A stretch of DNA of 64,000 bases from Flavobacterium sp. HJJ. Its GTDB lineage: Bacteria > Bacteroidota > Bacteroidia > Flavobacteriales > Flavobacteriaceae. Positions 43,201 through 52,444 of the stretch are shown piece by piece (position 1 is the stretch's first letter; every line of letters begins with the position of its first letter). The notes under the pieces were generated by a model. That model had not been told where the DNA came from and ran no database searches. It saw nothing but the letters and a program-made list of their open reading frames with translations. The position numbers and the translations under genes are program-made. The DNA is taken from contig NZ_JADKPR010000003.1 in assembly GCF_015351475.1 (NCBI RefSeq), positions 237,744 to 301,743 of the forward strand. The letters run 5' to 3'.

Positions 43201-45278
43201 GTTGGGCAACAGCAAATGTTACAGGAGGAACACCTCCGTATGACTATAAATGGTCGAATGAAGTAGAAATTGATAAAAATACCATTTTAAAAGCAGGCAA
43301 ATATTGGGTGTTTGTAACCGATGCAAAAGGCTGTACCACACAAGAAAGTGTTGAGATTGTAGAACCAAAAGCACCACTTGCAATAAAATATACAGAGGTT
43401 CTTAATCCTGGTTTTTACAAAGCAACAAACGGGAAAATTGTAGTTGATGTTACCGGTGGTACCATTTTTTCAGACAACACCTATTGGTTTGAATGGAAAA
43501 ATAGTAAAGGAATAATACAAACTACAACCACAACTAATTTCAGTAACGGAGTTTATACCATTTCGTTAAACGGGCTTCCAGAGGAAATGTATAGTTTAAC
43601 AGTTCGTGATGCCAATTATAATCCTGCCACAAATAAAACAAGTTGTACCGTGGCAAATGCTGTTACAGCCTTAGACGATCCTGATCCTCTTAAAGTTACT
43701 TTTGAGGTAGTTCGCATTATTTCTTGTAATGCAGGCAATGAATTTGGAAATGAGACCGATGCCAACCCGTTGGACAGCCAAAGAGATGAATCGCAAGACG
43801 GAATTTTAGTGGCTCATGTTACCGGCGGTATTCAGTTACAAAACACTAAAAACAACGGATTGCCTTATTTTTATGCCTGGAAGAAGAAACAAAAAGACGG
43901 TTCGTGGGCAATCTGGAACGAGCATGATGAAACTGCCGAAAATCTGTCTGACGGAACGTACGCCTTAAATATTGAAGATGCCAACGGTATAAGACTTGGG
44001 ACATATACCAATAATGTTTTGGTCAAAGAAATTGACGTGACTCAGAATATGCCGCAGCCGACAAAACTGAATTTGACTTTTACAAAACTAAATGCAAGTT
44101 GCAACAACGGAGATGATGGTTGGGCTGAAGCTCACGTTTCAGGAGGAACTCCACCTTATACGTATGAGTGGACAAATGGAGAAACAACTGCAAAAATAGA
44201 AAATATTACCACAAACAATTATTTTGTAATCGCCACAGATGCCAAAGGGTGTGTCGTACAGGGAAGTATTTTTGTGGGTGACCCTAAAGGAATTTTCACA
44301 ACTGAAATTGTAAAAAATCCAACTTGTTATAAAGGAACTGATGCTTCGATAGAATTAAATGTTACAGGCGGTAATTTACCTTACAGCTATTTATGGAACA
44401 CTGGCGCTACTACCAAAGATTTAAACAATCTTACAGCAGGCAATTATGAAGTAGCCATAACCTGCCCAGATTGTTGTGTGTATAAAAAGAAATTTGTTCT
44501 AAAAGATCCCAACCCAATTATAGTCGATTTAGGAAAAGACAGAACACTGTGCAACGATCAGGTTTTAGAACTAAATGCAACAATTGCAGAAAATACTGCA
44601 CAATATACATGGACTTCATCTAACGGATTTACATCAAACCAGCCAAAAGTAAGTGTATCAAAAGCTGGAACCTATCATGTAAAAGTTACTTCAGCTTTAG
44701 GCTGTATTGGCGAAGACGAAATTGTAATAAAAACAAGTCAGGCACTAATTAGCTCAGAGTTTTTATTGAGCTCACAGGCTTACACCGATGAAGAAGTGAT
44801 ATTAGTGAATACCAGTAATCCTTTTGGAGAAAACACAAACTGGATAATCCCTAACGGAGTAAAAATTGTAGAACAAAAAGAAAAATACATAACATTAAAG
44901 TTTGATGCCGCAGGAGTTTATGCAATTGGCTTACAGCAAACGCAGGGAGAATGTTATGCGACATACAGTAAAAACATTACGGTGGAGCAACGAAGTACAT
45001 TACCTGACACAGGCACAACATCGCAATTCATTGTAGATTTTATTGTAACGCCAAATCCGAGTAATGGTAATTTTAAAGCACTTGTAACTTTAGAAAATAA
45101 TAGTGACATAAACTTAAGATTATTCTCAACAACCGGGCAAAATACGATGATTCAGAAAAAAGAATCCGGGAAGAAAAAGTATGAAGTAGATTTTAATACT
45201 TCATTACAATCAGGTATCTATATTTTGGTATTAGAGACAGGACAGCAAACATTGGTTAAAAAAATTATCATCAATTAA
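40212..45278 (+). CDS. SprB-repeat surface protein with T9SS C-terminal sorting domain
   Basis: A 1688-residue protein. The start at 40212 gives the signal peptide MKKIYVLIILLVSGFGFGQ. SprB-type repeats of the form C-x-G-x-D-G...TGG(T/S)PPYxYxW begin near residues 249, 353, 680, 991, 1297 and 1372. Three larger units of about 305 residues, each followed by an SprB repeat, occupy roughly residues 445-1360. The last 80 residues (FIVTPNPSNGNFKAL to LVKKIIIN) are a type A T9SS sorting domain, so the protein should be exported by T9SS and attached to the surface. SprB itself is a gliding adhesin; this one may bind or display neighbouring products. Confidence 0.92.
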   Translation: MKKIYVLIILLVSGFGFGQTKATYTVEFKNLDYRVYRNVKNHTSSHFDLTLKYTDGTTTKLYGAGIGDNSSTSDYSINTFTTEKIPKSINYDLFVNFSSTSNIGENFDISTYPCITAKSFSKAYDGMDVSFEYDIRPNLQIIQTEYDLPTDKRITIASIPGFNSSYYNWQYSLDPTSDPSSWTDLPQYKGMSSFSANAVDILGSNVISYVGKPIYFRQKACSTVSSHVKYDVRLSAPKINSLTRVQPTCSDSEDGSVKLVFNRTLFSGEQLNYTLLDVDTGMPANYNGTLSIAADKTFVISGLRKGNYMLQLIGFKDGLNTSVVPQDLFALTTFTITSPPILDFTLNSTNVQCYGSQDGTITIAPTGGTRTVSGNDYYSLDNGVSWIPFPNNKPYTIISLAPDTYKVKVKDMNGCIAKIQTVVNGKIQLGDDKVLEKTISQPASPLTLHYTFKKDPTFYGAANGKLTASISGGTINDDKSYDYEWKNSFGDVMPATAQYNTADKTYNITLENAPEGEYKLTVKDKNYNNASNKAACSIIESSQMLSQPDKILIALTVAQAISCNTANLDSDVNKFSDGILKATVTGGVPFVAPANNGLPYKFIWSKYNAATNMWEVLTDYKTDTAENLSKGNYSLNIIDANGIVQGTYNTIDLVTAVPTTKEIAEPAKLELSFTSGNVSCHEGNNGWATANVTGGSGTYTYTWYNTGNGTIDQNKIAQLTAGEYFVEVTDTKGCFIKSSIIISEPAEMVKIDYEEIFTPTFSGATNGRIIARITGGTPKDDQSYNYQWKNAAGVLQTATAQIKDGIYTITLNGVPADDYFLTITDKNYNEAENQIINCSVLESKVTLNEPDPLKVVFEIVRTISCNTGNEFGTDTDTTPKDGKRDESQDGILVAHVTGGVTLLASQNNGLPYYFYWKKQQADGTWTALTDIKGETASNLSHGNYALNIKDRNGIMLGTYVNNVITQEIDVTQLMQEPPKLSVSITKGDVFCNGGNDGWATANVTGGTPPYDYKWSNEVEIDKNTILKAGKYWVFVTDAKGCTTQESVEIVEPKAPLAIKYTEVLNPGFYKATNGKIVVDVTGGTIFSDNTYWFEWKNSKGIIQTTTTTNFSNGVYTISLNGLPEEMYSLTVRDANYNPATNKTSCTVANAVTALDDPDPLKVTFEVVRIISCNAGNEFGNETDANPLDSQRDESQDGILVAHVTGGIQLQNTKNNGLPYFYAWKKKQKDGSWAIWNEHDETAENLSDGTYALNIEDANGIRLGTYTNNVLVKEIDVTQNMPQPTKLNLTFTKLNASCNNGDDGWAEAHVSGGTPPYTYEWTNGETTAKIENITTNNYFVIATDAKGCVVQGSIFVGDPKGIFTTEIVKNPTCYKGTDASIELNVTGGNLPYSYLWNTGATTKDLNNLTAGNYEVAITCPDCCVYKKKFVLKDPNPIIVDLGKDRTLCNDQVLELNATIAENTAQYTWTSSNGFTSNQPKVSVSKAGTYHVKVTSALGCIGEDEIVIKTSQALISSEFLLSSQAYTDEEVILVNTSNPFGENTNWIIPNGVKIVEQKEKYITLKFDAAGVYAIGLQQTQGECYATYSKNITVEQRSTLPDTGTTSQFIVDFIVTPNPSNGNFKALVTLENNSDINLRLFSTTGQNTMIQKKESGKKKYEVDFNTSLQSGIYILVLETGQQTLVKKIIIN
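41550..44290 (+). repeat. Three ~0.9 kb direct repeats inside the SprB-type gene
   Basis: Equivalent points FYGAANGK, FSGATNGR and FYKATNGK lie at about 41584, 42493 and 43412, giving periods near 910-920 bases. Each unit contains a YxxxW(K)N block, an ISCN(T/A) block with an acidic spacer, a DGILxAxVTGG block and NNGLPYxFxW. Units two and three are most alike (DESQDGILVAHVTGG in both) but differ at many synonymous sites. Confidence 0.8.
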
Positions 45279-45281
45279 AAA

Positions 45282-48200
45282 ATGAAGAACTTTTTAAAAA
45301 ACATATATTTCTTTGTTCTATTTCTGTTTTTTAATGCAGTTGGATATGCACAATTATATCCAGTTCAATTAACGCCAGTTTTCAATAGTCCATACAGTGT
45401 CAAAATATCCGATTATGCGACAAGCATGGATACTAAGATGAAATTGCTGATTAATCCAACCGATATTTCGATATCACAGCGAAGAGTACGTTTAAAATTG
45501 TATATTCAAGGTAACGGACTAAATATCCAAACTTCTGATTATGCACAAGAACAAAGGCCGATTTTTATAAATGGAGGTGAATTACAAACCTTAACCAACA
45601 CTGATATTGCAGCCCTTTTCAGGTTAGAAAACCTGCAAGGAATCACTCCGGCACAGTATGCAAATCCGTTGCCAGAGGGAATGTACAATTTTTGTTTTGA
45701 GATGTATGATTTTGTAACCAATCAAAAAATATCTCAAAAGAGCTGTGCCAGTTTATATTTGATATTAAATGATCCTCCCATATTAAATACACCGCAAAAA
45801 AACGAACAAATTGCTTCGACAGAGTTTCCTAATATTTTATTTACTTGGACTCCGCGTCAGATCAACGCAACCAATGTATCGTATAAGTTTGAGTTAAAAC
45901 AGCTCATAGATCCTGCATTAGACCCACAATTTGCGTTTCAAATGTCTCCCATTTTATATGAGGAAACACTTTTTGGAACTGCTTTGCTGTATAATTTAGG
46001 CATGCCCATCCTTACCCCGGGATTGCGCTATGCATGGCGGGTAAAAGCGGTTTCTACGACAGGGCTTTCAGAAAATGCCATTTTTAAAAATGATGGCTAC
46101 AGCGAGATCTATTCGTTTAAATATACATCGTCCTGTGCTGCTCCAACCTTTTTATTAAGCGAATCCCAGAGTTCTAAAAGTGTAAAAATTACTTGGGAAG
46201 GAACACCGGAACATACACGCTATCAGGTACAATACAAAAAACAGGATGTTCGCAATGCACAATGGTTTTCGGCCAATAGTTTAAACAAACAAAGTTTAAT
46301 TAACAATTTAGAGCCGGGTGTCACCTATCAGTTTAGGGTAGGTTCAAGCTGTGATCCCGCAACCGAAGGAGTACAGTCGTTTACCTATTCAGCAATCAGC
46401 ACCTTTACAATACCTACAGAGACCAGTGGCGTTGCTGCCTATAATTGTGGTATCATTCCTCAAATCAATATTGAAAATCAAAAAGTACTAGATAACTTAA
46501 TACAAAGCGAAACCTTTAAAGCAGGAGATTTTCCAGTAACTGTTTTAGAGCTGGAGAAACAACACAGCCCGTATTCTGGACACGGTTACATAATAGTGCC
46601 TTACTTAGCTGATACTAAAATTGCTGTTGAGTTTAAAAATATTTTGATCAATACCGATTATCAATTAATTAGCGGTGTTGTAGAGACAAGTTATAATCCG
46701 GATTGGAAGAATATTACCGATGTAGAAGATTTTACTGGCGAAGGTCAGGGCGGGCAGATTGAAGAAACCGTTCCGTTTGAGGTTGATAAAATTGTAATCA
46801 ATCCTAATGGCGATATTATAGTAAACGGTAAAGATGGTGAACAGGTAACCATTCCTGGTGGAAAAGATACCGTTATTACAGACAGTAAAGGAAATATTTA
46901 CAATGTAGATAAAGACGGTAACGGAAGCAACGAACCTGCAATAGCCGCAGCAGGAGGCAAACCAACACCTGAAAATACCGATGGAGTAGATGAAAGCGGT
47001 CAGGCAACAGAATTCACGGCAAAAGGAATTTCGATTGCATTTAGCGGTAATGGCAGTAAATATGCTTTTGATGTAATACCAGACAAAGCACCAACTGCTT
47101 TAGAAAAGCTTTACAAAAAAGTAGGGGACGTTGTCTTGCCTTATAAAGCCGTTTTAAACGGTTACTCAGATACGGTATTGGCTACAGTAACCCTTACAGA
47201 TATAAATATACAACTGGACAGTATCGTTTTTAAAACCCAAAACGGAGCAAATATAGACTTTAAAAGAACCGATAAAGTATTTGTATTAACAGTAAAAGGA
47301 AAGCTGAGTTATGCCGAAGAGCAAATATTGGCCACTATAAAGCAAGGTGATAGATGGAAAGTTATAGGAGCTTTTATGCTGGTGCATATTTCGTCAAAAG
47401 AAGTCAATGTAGCTTTAGTGCCTACAGATGCAGTTTCGCAAAGCAAACTTGACGGAATTATTACTAATACACAGGCAATTTATGATAAAATTGGTGTAAA
47501 AGTAAACTTCAAAAAAGAGGGTATCTTAAACATTGATAGTGTTGTCTCAGGAAACACAATTCAGACTGAGAAAAATACACTTACATCAACTTATAGTACA
47601 GACCAGCAAAAAATAAATGCTTTGTATCAAAGCACAGAGTCAAGTTATGTACTTTTTGTAACCGATAAAAACTCAAGTACCGGGCAGCAGGGGTATATGA
47701 GGTTAAACGGGCAGTTTGGGTATGTATTTAAATCGGGATTAACCAAAACTCCTGCACACGAATTAGGTCACGGAATTTTCAAGTTAGAACATCCTTTTGA
47801 AACGTATAAAACAACTGAATCAAGCACCGATTTATTGATGGATTATAGTTCAGGAACTGTTTTAAGTCATCAGGACTGGAAACAGGTTAATGATCCTGCG
47901 TTTAAGCTGTATGCGTTTCAGAGTCAAGAGAGTGGGGAGCAAATCACGACAGTTTGTAATTATATTCTTCCAAATAATCAACCTTTTAAATTTAGCGATA
48001 TTGACGGAAAAAAAGCAGGCGATGTAATACTTGTTACTTCAAATAATAATGGTGGTTTTCCTAATGGGACATTATATTCTTTTAGAATTAATAGCATAGA
48101 TTATAAATACGATACAGATACTAAAATTTTTGTCCCTGCTTATTATAATAATTATAAAGCTGCTGACAGTAAAAACAGTTTCCGATTAATAGTTCAATCT

Positions 48201-50216
48201 CAGACGAATGACTGTAACTATTATTTAATTGCGAAAAAAATAAATGATACAAATGCAAAACTAGATTTAAGTATACCTAATGCAGCTAAGCCTATAATTG
48301 TTTGTGAAAACAATGGGCAAATCCCACTCAATGAAATTAGTATTGGTATTAATACTTTGTTAGCTCAAATTAAAAATTGTAGTCCTTCGTTAGTAAATAC
48401 AAATTTTTCTGATGAAGATGCTAAAAAATACCTGTCTGCAGATGATAGGTATAATTTGATGAAATGTATTTTACAAGGAGTAGTCACAAATAAAGAAGAA
48501 AATTTAATTATAAGAGTTTTACAAACAGCACCAGTTGAACAATCTAAGAATCTATTAAATCTTTTTTCTAAAGATGAAACGGGATTGTTAAAAGATATTC
48601 AAAACGGATTCCAATTAGGCAATTACAGAGAAATTTATAGATTGTTGAGTAAAATATTTTATGAAGGTTCAGATCCAATAGTGATTAAAAATCAAATTGA
48701 AGAAATAAAGAAACTTTATAATGATGAAACTAAAAATGGTACTCAAAAGATTTATTATTCAGATCTTCCAGCTTTAAAGTCAGTTGTTTGGTTAAACAAA
48801 GGATTTCTCGAACGTCTTGCCGAATTTGATTTAAATAGTATTCATTTTGCAAATGATGAAGCCGTTTTTAATGATAAAGGTGAAGTGAGTTTTGAAACAG
48901 AATGGTCAAATTTCCTATTAAGTTCAGGGATTGCAAAATATACTGATATTAAACCTTTCAGTATTTTGAGTTTTGAATTAGCAAGTGATGAACCAAATTT
49001 ATCTGCAAAAAAAGGAGACAAATTGTATGCTCCGGCTTTTATGGTACCTTTTTTAGTAAATGAAAAATTTAATAAAGAAGCAGCCGATGCAGTAAACGTT
49101 GCTGTCATTGTTGGTACAGCTGGTTCTGGTGACTTGGCAGAAGGAGGAGCAGCTACAGCCTGGGCAACATTTGATATTGCATTCTCTGCTACGGCACTTA
49201 CAGTTGACAGTTATAGAACACAAATAGAAGGTACGGAAGCGGGAAAAACTTTCCTACACGGATGGGAAACTTTTAACAAGGTGTTTTTGGCATATATGGC
49301 TTTAAAATTAAGTGCCGCCACATTCGAAGTTTCAATAAATACGTTTAAAACTTCTTGGCAATCGTATAAAAGTTCTGGAGGTTTTCTTAATTTCAAATCT
49401 TTAAATCCTTCTGCAGCTGGTCGTTTAGAAAATGAAATGGAAACTTTGTTTAAAGAAGCAGAGAAAGCAGAAGGTGCTAGTGTTGTAAATGAAGTGGGGG
49501 AAGTTGCTAATGAGATTAATAATTCAGTTACAAAAAATCTAATTAATTTAAAAGTTTCTGCGTCTGATGTAGATGAAATTATTAAAAAGGCAATGTTAAT
49601 AGATAATGAAATTGGAAACAACCAAATGATGAAAATGATAGATGATTTGGCAAAAAATCCCAAGTTTAAAAATCCGGAAGATTTATTAAAGAATTTAAAT
49701 GGTTGCTTTACCAAAAATACTGTTAAAAGTGATAAGGCTTTATCTTTAATGAACGAGTTAAATGAAGGGAAATATTGGTTGAATAGAGGGGAAGAAGTAA
49801 TAGTCTCAAAAGAGTTAACGCCAGGAAAAAATCCTCCAAACGAAGTAGATGTAGTATTTTCTTCGGGTTATAACAAGGGAATTTTAGAATGTAAGAGACC
49901 TGCTACACCTGGTCCAAATGCTGAAAATAATGTTTATGCTAATCTTAAATTAATAATTGAGAAATTTAAAGACGTAAAAAAATTAACTCAGAACTGGAAA
50001 GATTTATATCCAAAAAGATTTGGGCAAATTGAAATAGCAAATGGATCATTTTCTAATTTAAATTCTGCGAAAGAATTTGTGGATGCCATTAAAAACAAAG
50101 GTTTAATAGGTCTCGGAGATGGAAAAATGTTCACATTAGAAGAGCTTCAAAGTTTAGAAGAATTGCATATTATTGTTAATAGTAAAAGAATAATTATTAA
50201 ACCTACAGATTGGTAA
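45282..50216 (+). CDS. TANFOR-like/FN3 polymorphic toxin with metzincin-like and nuclease domains
   Basis: A 1644-residue protein with signal peptide ending NAVGYAQ at residue 24. Residues 25-285 form a TANFOR-like N-terminus (LYPVQLTPVFNSPYSVKISD, FTWTPRQINATN). One FN3 domain follows (VKITWEGTPEHTRYQVQYK). The middle holds HELGHGIFKLEH (H826-E827-H830) and LLMDYSSGT (Met-turn), a metzincin-like protease. A hydrophobic, Ala/Gly-rich segment lies near 1280-1360. The C-terminal 200 residues carry NEVDVVF...GILECK (E1521, D1523, E1536, K1538), a PD-(D/E)xK nuclease pattern. No T9SS sorting domain is visible. The next gene overlaps its stop and is a likely immunity gene. Confidence 0.8.
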   Translation: MKNFLKNIYFFVLFLFFNAVGYAQLYPVQLTPVFNSPYSVKISDYATSMDTKMKLLINPTDISISQRRVRLKLYIQGNGLNIQTSDYAQEQRPIFINGGELQTLTNTDIAALFRLENLQGITPAQYANPLPEGMYNFCFEMYDFVTNQKISQKSCASLYLILNDPPILNTPQKNEQIASTEFPNILFTWTPRQINATNVSYKFELKQLIDPALDPQFAFQMSPILYEETLFGTALLYNLGMPILTPGLRYAWRVKAVSTTGLSENAIFKNDGYSEIYSFKYTSSCAAPTFLLSESQSSKSVKITWEGTPEHTRYQVQYKKQDVRNAQWFSANSLNKQSLINNLEPGVTYQFRVGSSCDPATEGVQSFTYSAISTFTIPTETSGVAAYNCGIIPQINIENQKVLDNLIQSETFKAGDFPVTVLELEKQHSPYSGHGYIIVPYLADTKIAVEFKNILINTDYQLISGVVETSYNPDWKNITDVEDFTGEGQGGQIEETVPFEVDKIVINPNGDIIVNGKDGEQVTIPGGKDTVITDSKGNIYNVDKDGNGSNEPAIAAAGGKPTPENTDGVDESGQATEFTAKGISIAFSGNGSKYAFDVIPDKAPTALEKLYKKVGDVVLPYKAVLNGYSDTVLATVTLTDINIQLDSIVFKTQNGANIDFKRTDKVFVLTVKGKLSYAEEQILATIKQGDRWKVIGAFMLVHISSKEVNVALVPTDAVSQSKLDGIITNTQAIYDKIGVKVNFKKEGILNIDSVVSGNTIQTEKNTLTSTYSTDQQKINALYQSTESSYVLFVTDKNSSTGQQGYMRLNGQFGYVFKSGLTKTPAHELGHGIFKLEHPFETYKTTESSTDLLMDYSSGTVLSHQDWKQVNDPAFKLYAFQSQESGEQITTVCNYILPNNQPFKFSDIDGKKAGDVILVTSNNNGGFPNGTLYSFRINSIDYKYDTDTKIFVPAYYNNYKAADSKNSFRLIVQSQTNDCNYYLIAKKINDTNAKLDLSIPNAAKPIIVCENNGQIPLNEISIGINTLLAQIKNCSPSLVNTNFSDEDAKKYLSADDRYNLMKCILQGVVTNKEENLIIRVLQTAPVEQSKNLLNLFSKDETGLLKDIQNGFQLGNYREIYRLLSKIFYEGSDPIVIKNQIEEIKKLYNDETKNGTQKIYYSDLPALKSVVWLNKGFLERLAEFDLNSIHFANDEAVFNDKGEVSFETEWSNFLLSSGIAKYTDIKPFSILSFELASDEPNLSAKKGDKLYAPAFMVPFLVNEKFNKEAADAVNVAVIVGTAGSGDLAEGGAATAWATFDIAFSATALTVDSYRTQIEGTEAGKTFLHGWETFNKVFLAYMALKLSAATFEVSINTFKTSWQSYKSSGGFLNFKSLNPSAAGRLENEMETLFKEAEKAEGASVVNEVGEVANEINNSVTKNLINLKVSASDVDEIIKKAMLIDNEIGNNQMMKMIDDLAKNPKFKNPEDLLKNLNGCFTKNTVKSDKALSLMNELNEGKYWLNRGEEVIVSKELTPGKNPPNEVDVVFSSGYNKGILECKRPATPGPNAENNVYANLKLIIEKFKDVKKLTQNWKDLYPKRFGQIEIANGSFSNLNSAKEFVDAIKNKGLIGLGDGKMFTLEELQSLEELHIIVNSKRIIIKPTDW

Positions 50217-50989
50217 TGGAAAATATTTCTAATGAATATTGGATTGATGGAGAGTTATTTGCTGCATGGGGATATTATTTTAAGGATAATAACTACTTAA
50301 AAGAAAATATTCAATTATTTGTTGATAAATATCTTTCTATTGCAATAAAATATGGTATTAATCTACCATCATTAGTTGCTGAAAATAATACTTTTGATAT
50401 GAGTTTCTTAAAAAGAAAATATAACAAAAGTAATGAGGTATTTATAGATCTCTTACTTAAAAAGAGTTATTCTGATAAGTTTGACAAATATATCACAACA
50501 TCTTTCATTTTTTTTAAGAATGATAAAAATGAAATAATAGGATCAATAAATGAAGAATTAGAATTTTTTGCTAAAATTGCTGATATCAATGGAATATTCT
50601 TAGAAAGTTATTATATAGGCTTGAGGACTAATGCCTTTTTTAGTTTACTTGAAACAAGGAATAGTAATGGAGAAGAAGTTTTTATTGATAACTCAGAATT
50701 AGCCTACTTGAATACCACCAGATTAAATAGTTATATAAGAGATTTAACAATCCTCATATTTGAGTTTTGCGATAATGAATTTGCTTTTAGTGATGAATAT
50801 CCAATTAATGATGAAAATGGAAAATCTGAATTATATGATGGAATTTATTTGCTAATAAAAGGTCAAGTTTTGTTTTATGAAGATATATACGAATTTCTTC
50901 CTGAAGAGCATAAATATAAACCATTTGAAGAGATACAAGTTGAATTGGATAATACTAATTATAAAAAATATTTAGAAAGTAACAGATAA
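50216..50989 (+). CDS. Putative immunity protein for the upstream nuclease toxin
   Basis: A 257-residue, acidic, cytoplasmic protein without signal peptide or recognised domain. The ATG overlaps the toxin stop as TAATG, so translation is coupled; the in-frame TTG six bases earlier is not needed. Strings such as MENISNEYWIDGELFAAWGY and FEFCDNEFAFSDEYP show its soluble, aromatic and Asp/Glu-rich character, common in proteins that cover nuclease active sites. Function is inferred from position only. Confidence 0.65.
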   Translation: MENISNEYWIDGELFAAWGYYFKDNNYLKENIQLFVDKYLSIAIKYGINLPSLVAENNTFDMSFLKRKYNKSNEVFIDLLLKKSYSDKFDKYITTSFIFFKNDKNEIIGSINEELEFFAKIADINGIFLESYYIGLRTNAFFSLLETRNSNGEEVFIDNSELAYLNTTRLNSYIRDLTILIFEFCDNEFAFSDEYPINDENGKSELYDGIYLLIKGQVLFYEDIYEFLPEEHKYKPFEEIQVELDNTNYKKYLESNR

Positions 50990-51070
50990 GGTAAAGCTGT
51001 AAAGTGTCTTGTCCTAAAATAGGTGGATATACTAACAAAAAAGACAGTATAAGTTAAGAGATAAGAAATA

Positions 51071-51349
51071 GTGTTAAACGAAATATATATAACAAATATT
51101 TTTTTCCTTCCCGACAAAAATATTTTAATAATTAAAGGACTTGATCAGAAATATACTCTAGATATGTTAGAATATCCTCTCTTCTTAAATGATGTATTTA
51201 TTACAGATATATCATTTATAAGTGAATTTTTTATAGAAAAAAAAAGAACACATATTGATGAAAGGGCATTTGAGTGTAAACAGAATTTAGATCAATTAAA
51301 AGGGGTGGATTTAACCTTAAACGTTTTAAGATTAAAAAATATCAGATGA
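51071..51349 (+). CDS. Orphan small ORF, 92 residues
   Basis: Begins with GTG (LNEIYITNIFFLPDKNILII) and has no signal peptide or known motif. Base composition is lower in GC than the surrounding exported genes, like the putative immunity gene upstream. It may be an orphan immunity gene or a displaced fragment of one. Coding status is uncertain. Confidence 0.4.
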   Translation: MLNEIYITNIFFLPDKNILIIKGLDQKYTLDMLEYPLFLNDVFITDISFISEFFIEKKRTHIDERAFECKQNLDQLKGVDLTLNVLRLKNIR

Positions 51350-51374
51350 ATGTACATATCGAATTAAATATTTT

Positions 51375-51589
51375 GCTTGCGTGAACATCTTTTTATTGAG
51401 AAAAAAAGACTGATTTCATTATTCTCTGCAGAGAAAGTAAGAAATAAAAATCTTGTATTTGAGTTTGCAAAAGAATATTTGAAAATAAGACCTGAAAATT
51501 ATCTATTAATTGATGATACAGATTTATATGATTTGGAAAGATTAGAAAAAATGAATCAAATTATAAAAATAAGTAAAATAGATATTTGA
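51375..51589 (+). pseudogene. Fragment of an unknown gene, 70 residues
   Basis: An open frame with no ATG: it follows a stop and contains EHLFIEKKRLISLFSAEK and RPENYLLIDDTDLYDLERLE before the stop. Acidic and AT-rich like its neighbours. Probably the 3' part of an immunity or toxin-cassette gene. Confidence 0.35.
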
Positions 51590-51767
51590 TAATCATACTA
51601 ATACAGTTTTAACTTTTGATTCAACAAAAGGAAAGTTCTCCTAAGTTATATGCCTACTGATGGATTAGAGATATTAAAATTTAAAAGTTCTGTTTAGTAA
51701 TTTTTATAAGAGGAAAGAATAAAATTGTTAATTAAATAATTAAGAAATAATAATAAATCTGTAAATT

Positions 51768-52130
51768 ATGATTTACATAAAGAAAATACAGTTAAGCAAG
51801 GAAACTTTTCCAGTGAATTATTATGATGATGAAGTAGATCTTACATTTTATTGTAATGATAAAGGGGAAAAACATCAAGTATTTTTGTCGTTAAAAAACT
51901 CAAAATCAATCAATCACGTTATAGATGAAAAAGAAATATCTTATGAAGAATTAGCAAAACTTGGAGTTGATAAACTTGAGAATTTAAAAAGTAAAGATCG
52001 AATGCATGAGTATAGATATTTGAAAACATTTTCAGAGGCATGCAAAAAACAATTTATAGTAATATTTAATTTTAAAGAATATGGGGGATACTATAGTTGC
52101 CGTGTTTTTGGAGTTTTAGAGGTTATGTAA
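51768..52130 (+). CDS. Small cytoplasmic protein, possible orphan immunity protein
   Basis: A 120-residue ORF with ATG start (MIYIKKIQLSKETFPVNYYD) and a normal stop. No signal peptide, membrane segment or recognised family. It contains repeated aromatic-acidic strings and ends YYSCRVFGVLEVM. It sits in the disordered stretch downstream of the toxin-immunity pair, where spare immunity genes are usually found. Confidence 0.5.
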   Translation: MIYIKKIQLSKETFPVNYYDDEVDLTFYCNDKGEKHQVFLSLKNSKSINHVIDEKEISYEELAKLGVDKLENLKSKDRMHEYRYLKTFSEACKKQFIVIFNFKEYGGYYSCRVFGVLEVM

Positions 52131-52249
52131 AGGAATGGCAATTATACTTAAAGCATAAATATGAAAAATGATTAATTCCCCCTGTCTCGTCTTAAAAAAA
52201 GTTTACATATTTAAGTTCATGCTAAATAAAAATAAGATACGTTCATTGA

Positions 52250-52444
52250 AATAAACAACACATACAGTTTTATAATAGATTGGAATGGGTAAAGTCGGGA
52301 GACTTCGGACAGATGGGGTATATATTGATGATGGGAACATCGGGTTGGGGTAAAAATTTAGGAAAAATAAATCACCCAACTGCAATTCCGGCAGTGCAAA
52401 TACAAGAAGAAGTTTTATTGAACTCTGAAAAGATTAAATTATAG
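52250..52444 (+). pseudogene. C-terminal fragment of an unidentified protein
   Basis: An open frame after a stop codon, without a start, reads QFYNRLEWVKSGDFGQMGYI, LMMGTSGWGKNLGKINHP and PAVQIQEEVLLNSEKIKL before TAG. The regular composition suggests a real protein tail, not chance. The family was not recognised. Confidence 0.45.

Noticed and set aside
41550..44290. Regular repeats considered as a CRISPR array or tandem DNA element
   Set aside because: The repeats are ~0.9 kb coding units inside one reading frame and differ mostly at synonymous sites; there are no spacers or short direct repeats.
49211..49714. 167-codon open frame antisense to the toxin gene
   Set aside because: Shadow of the Lys/Glu-rich coding strand; rich in Phe, Ser and Leu, with no motif and no start context.
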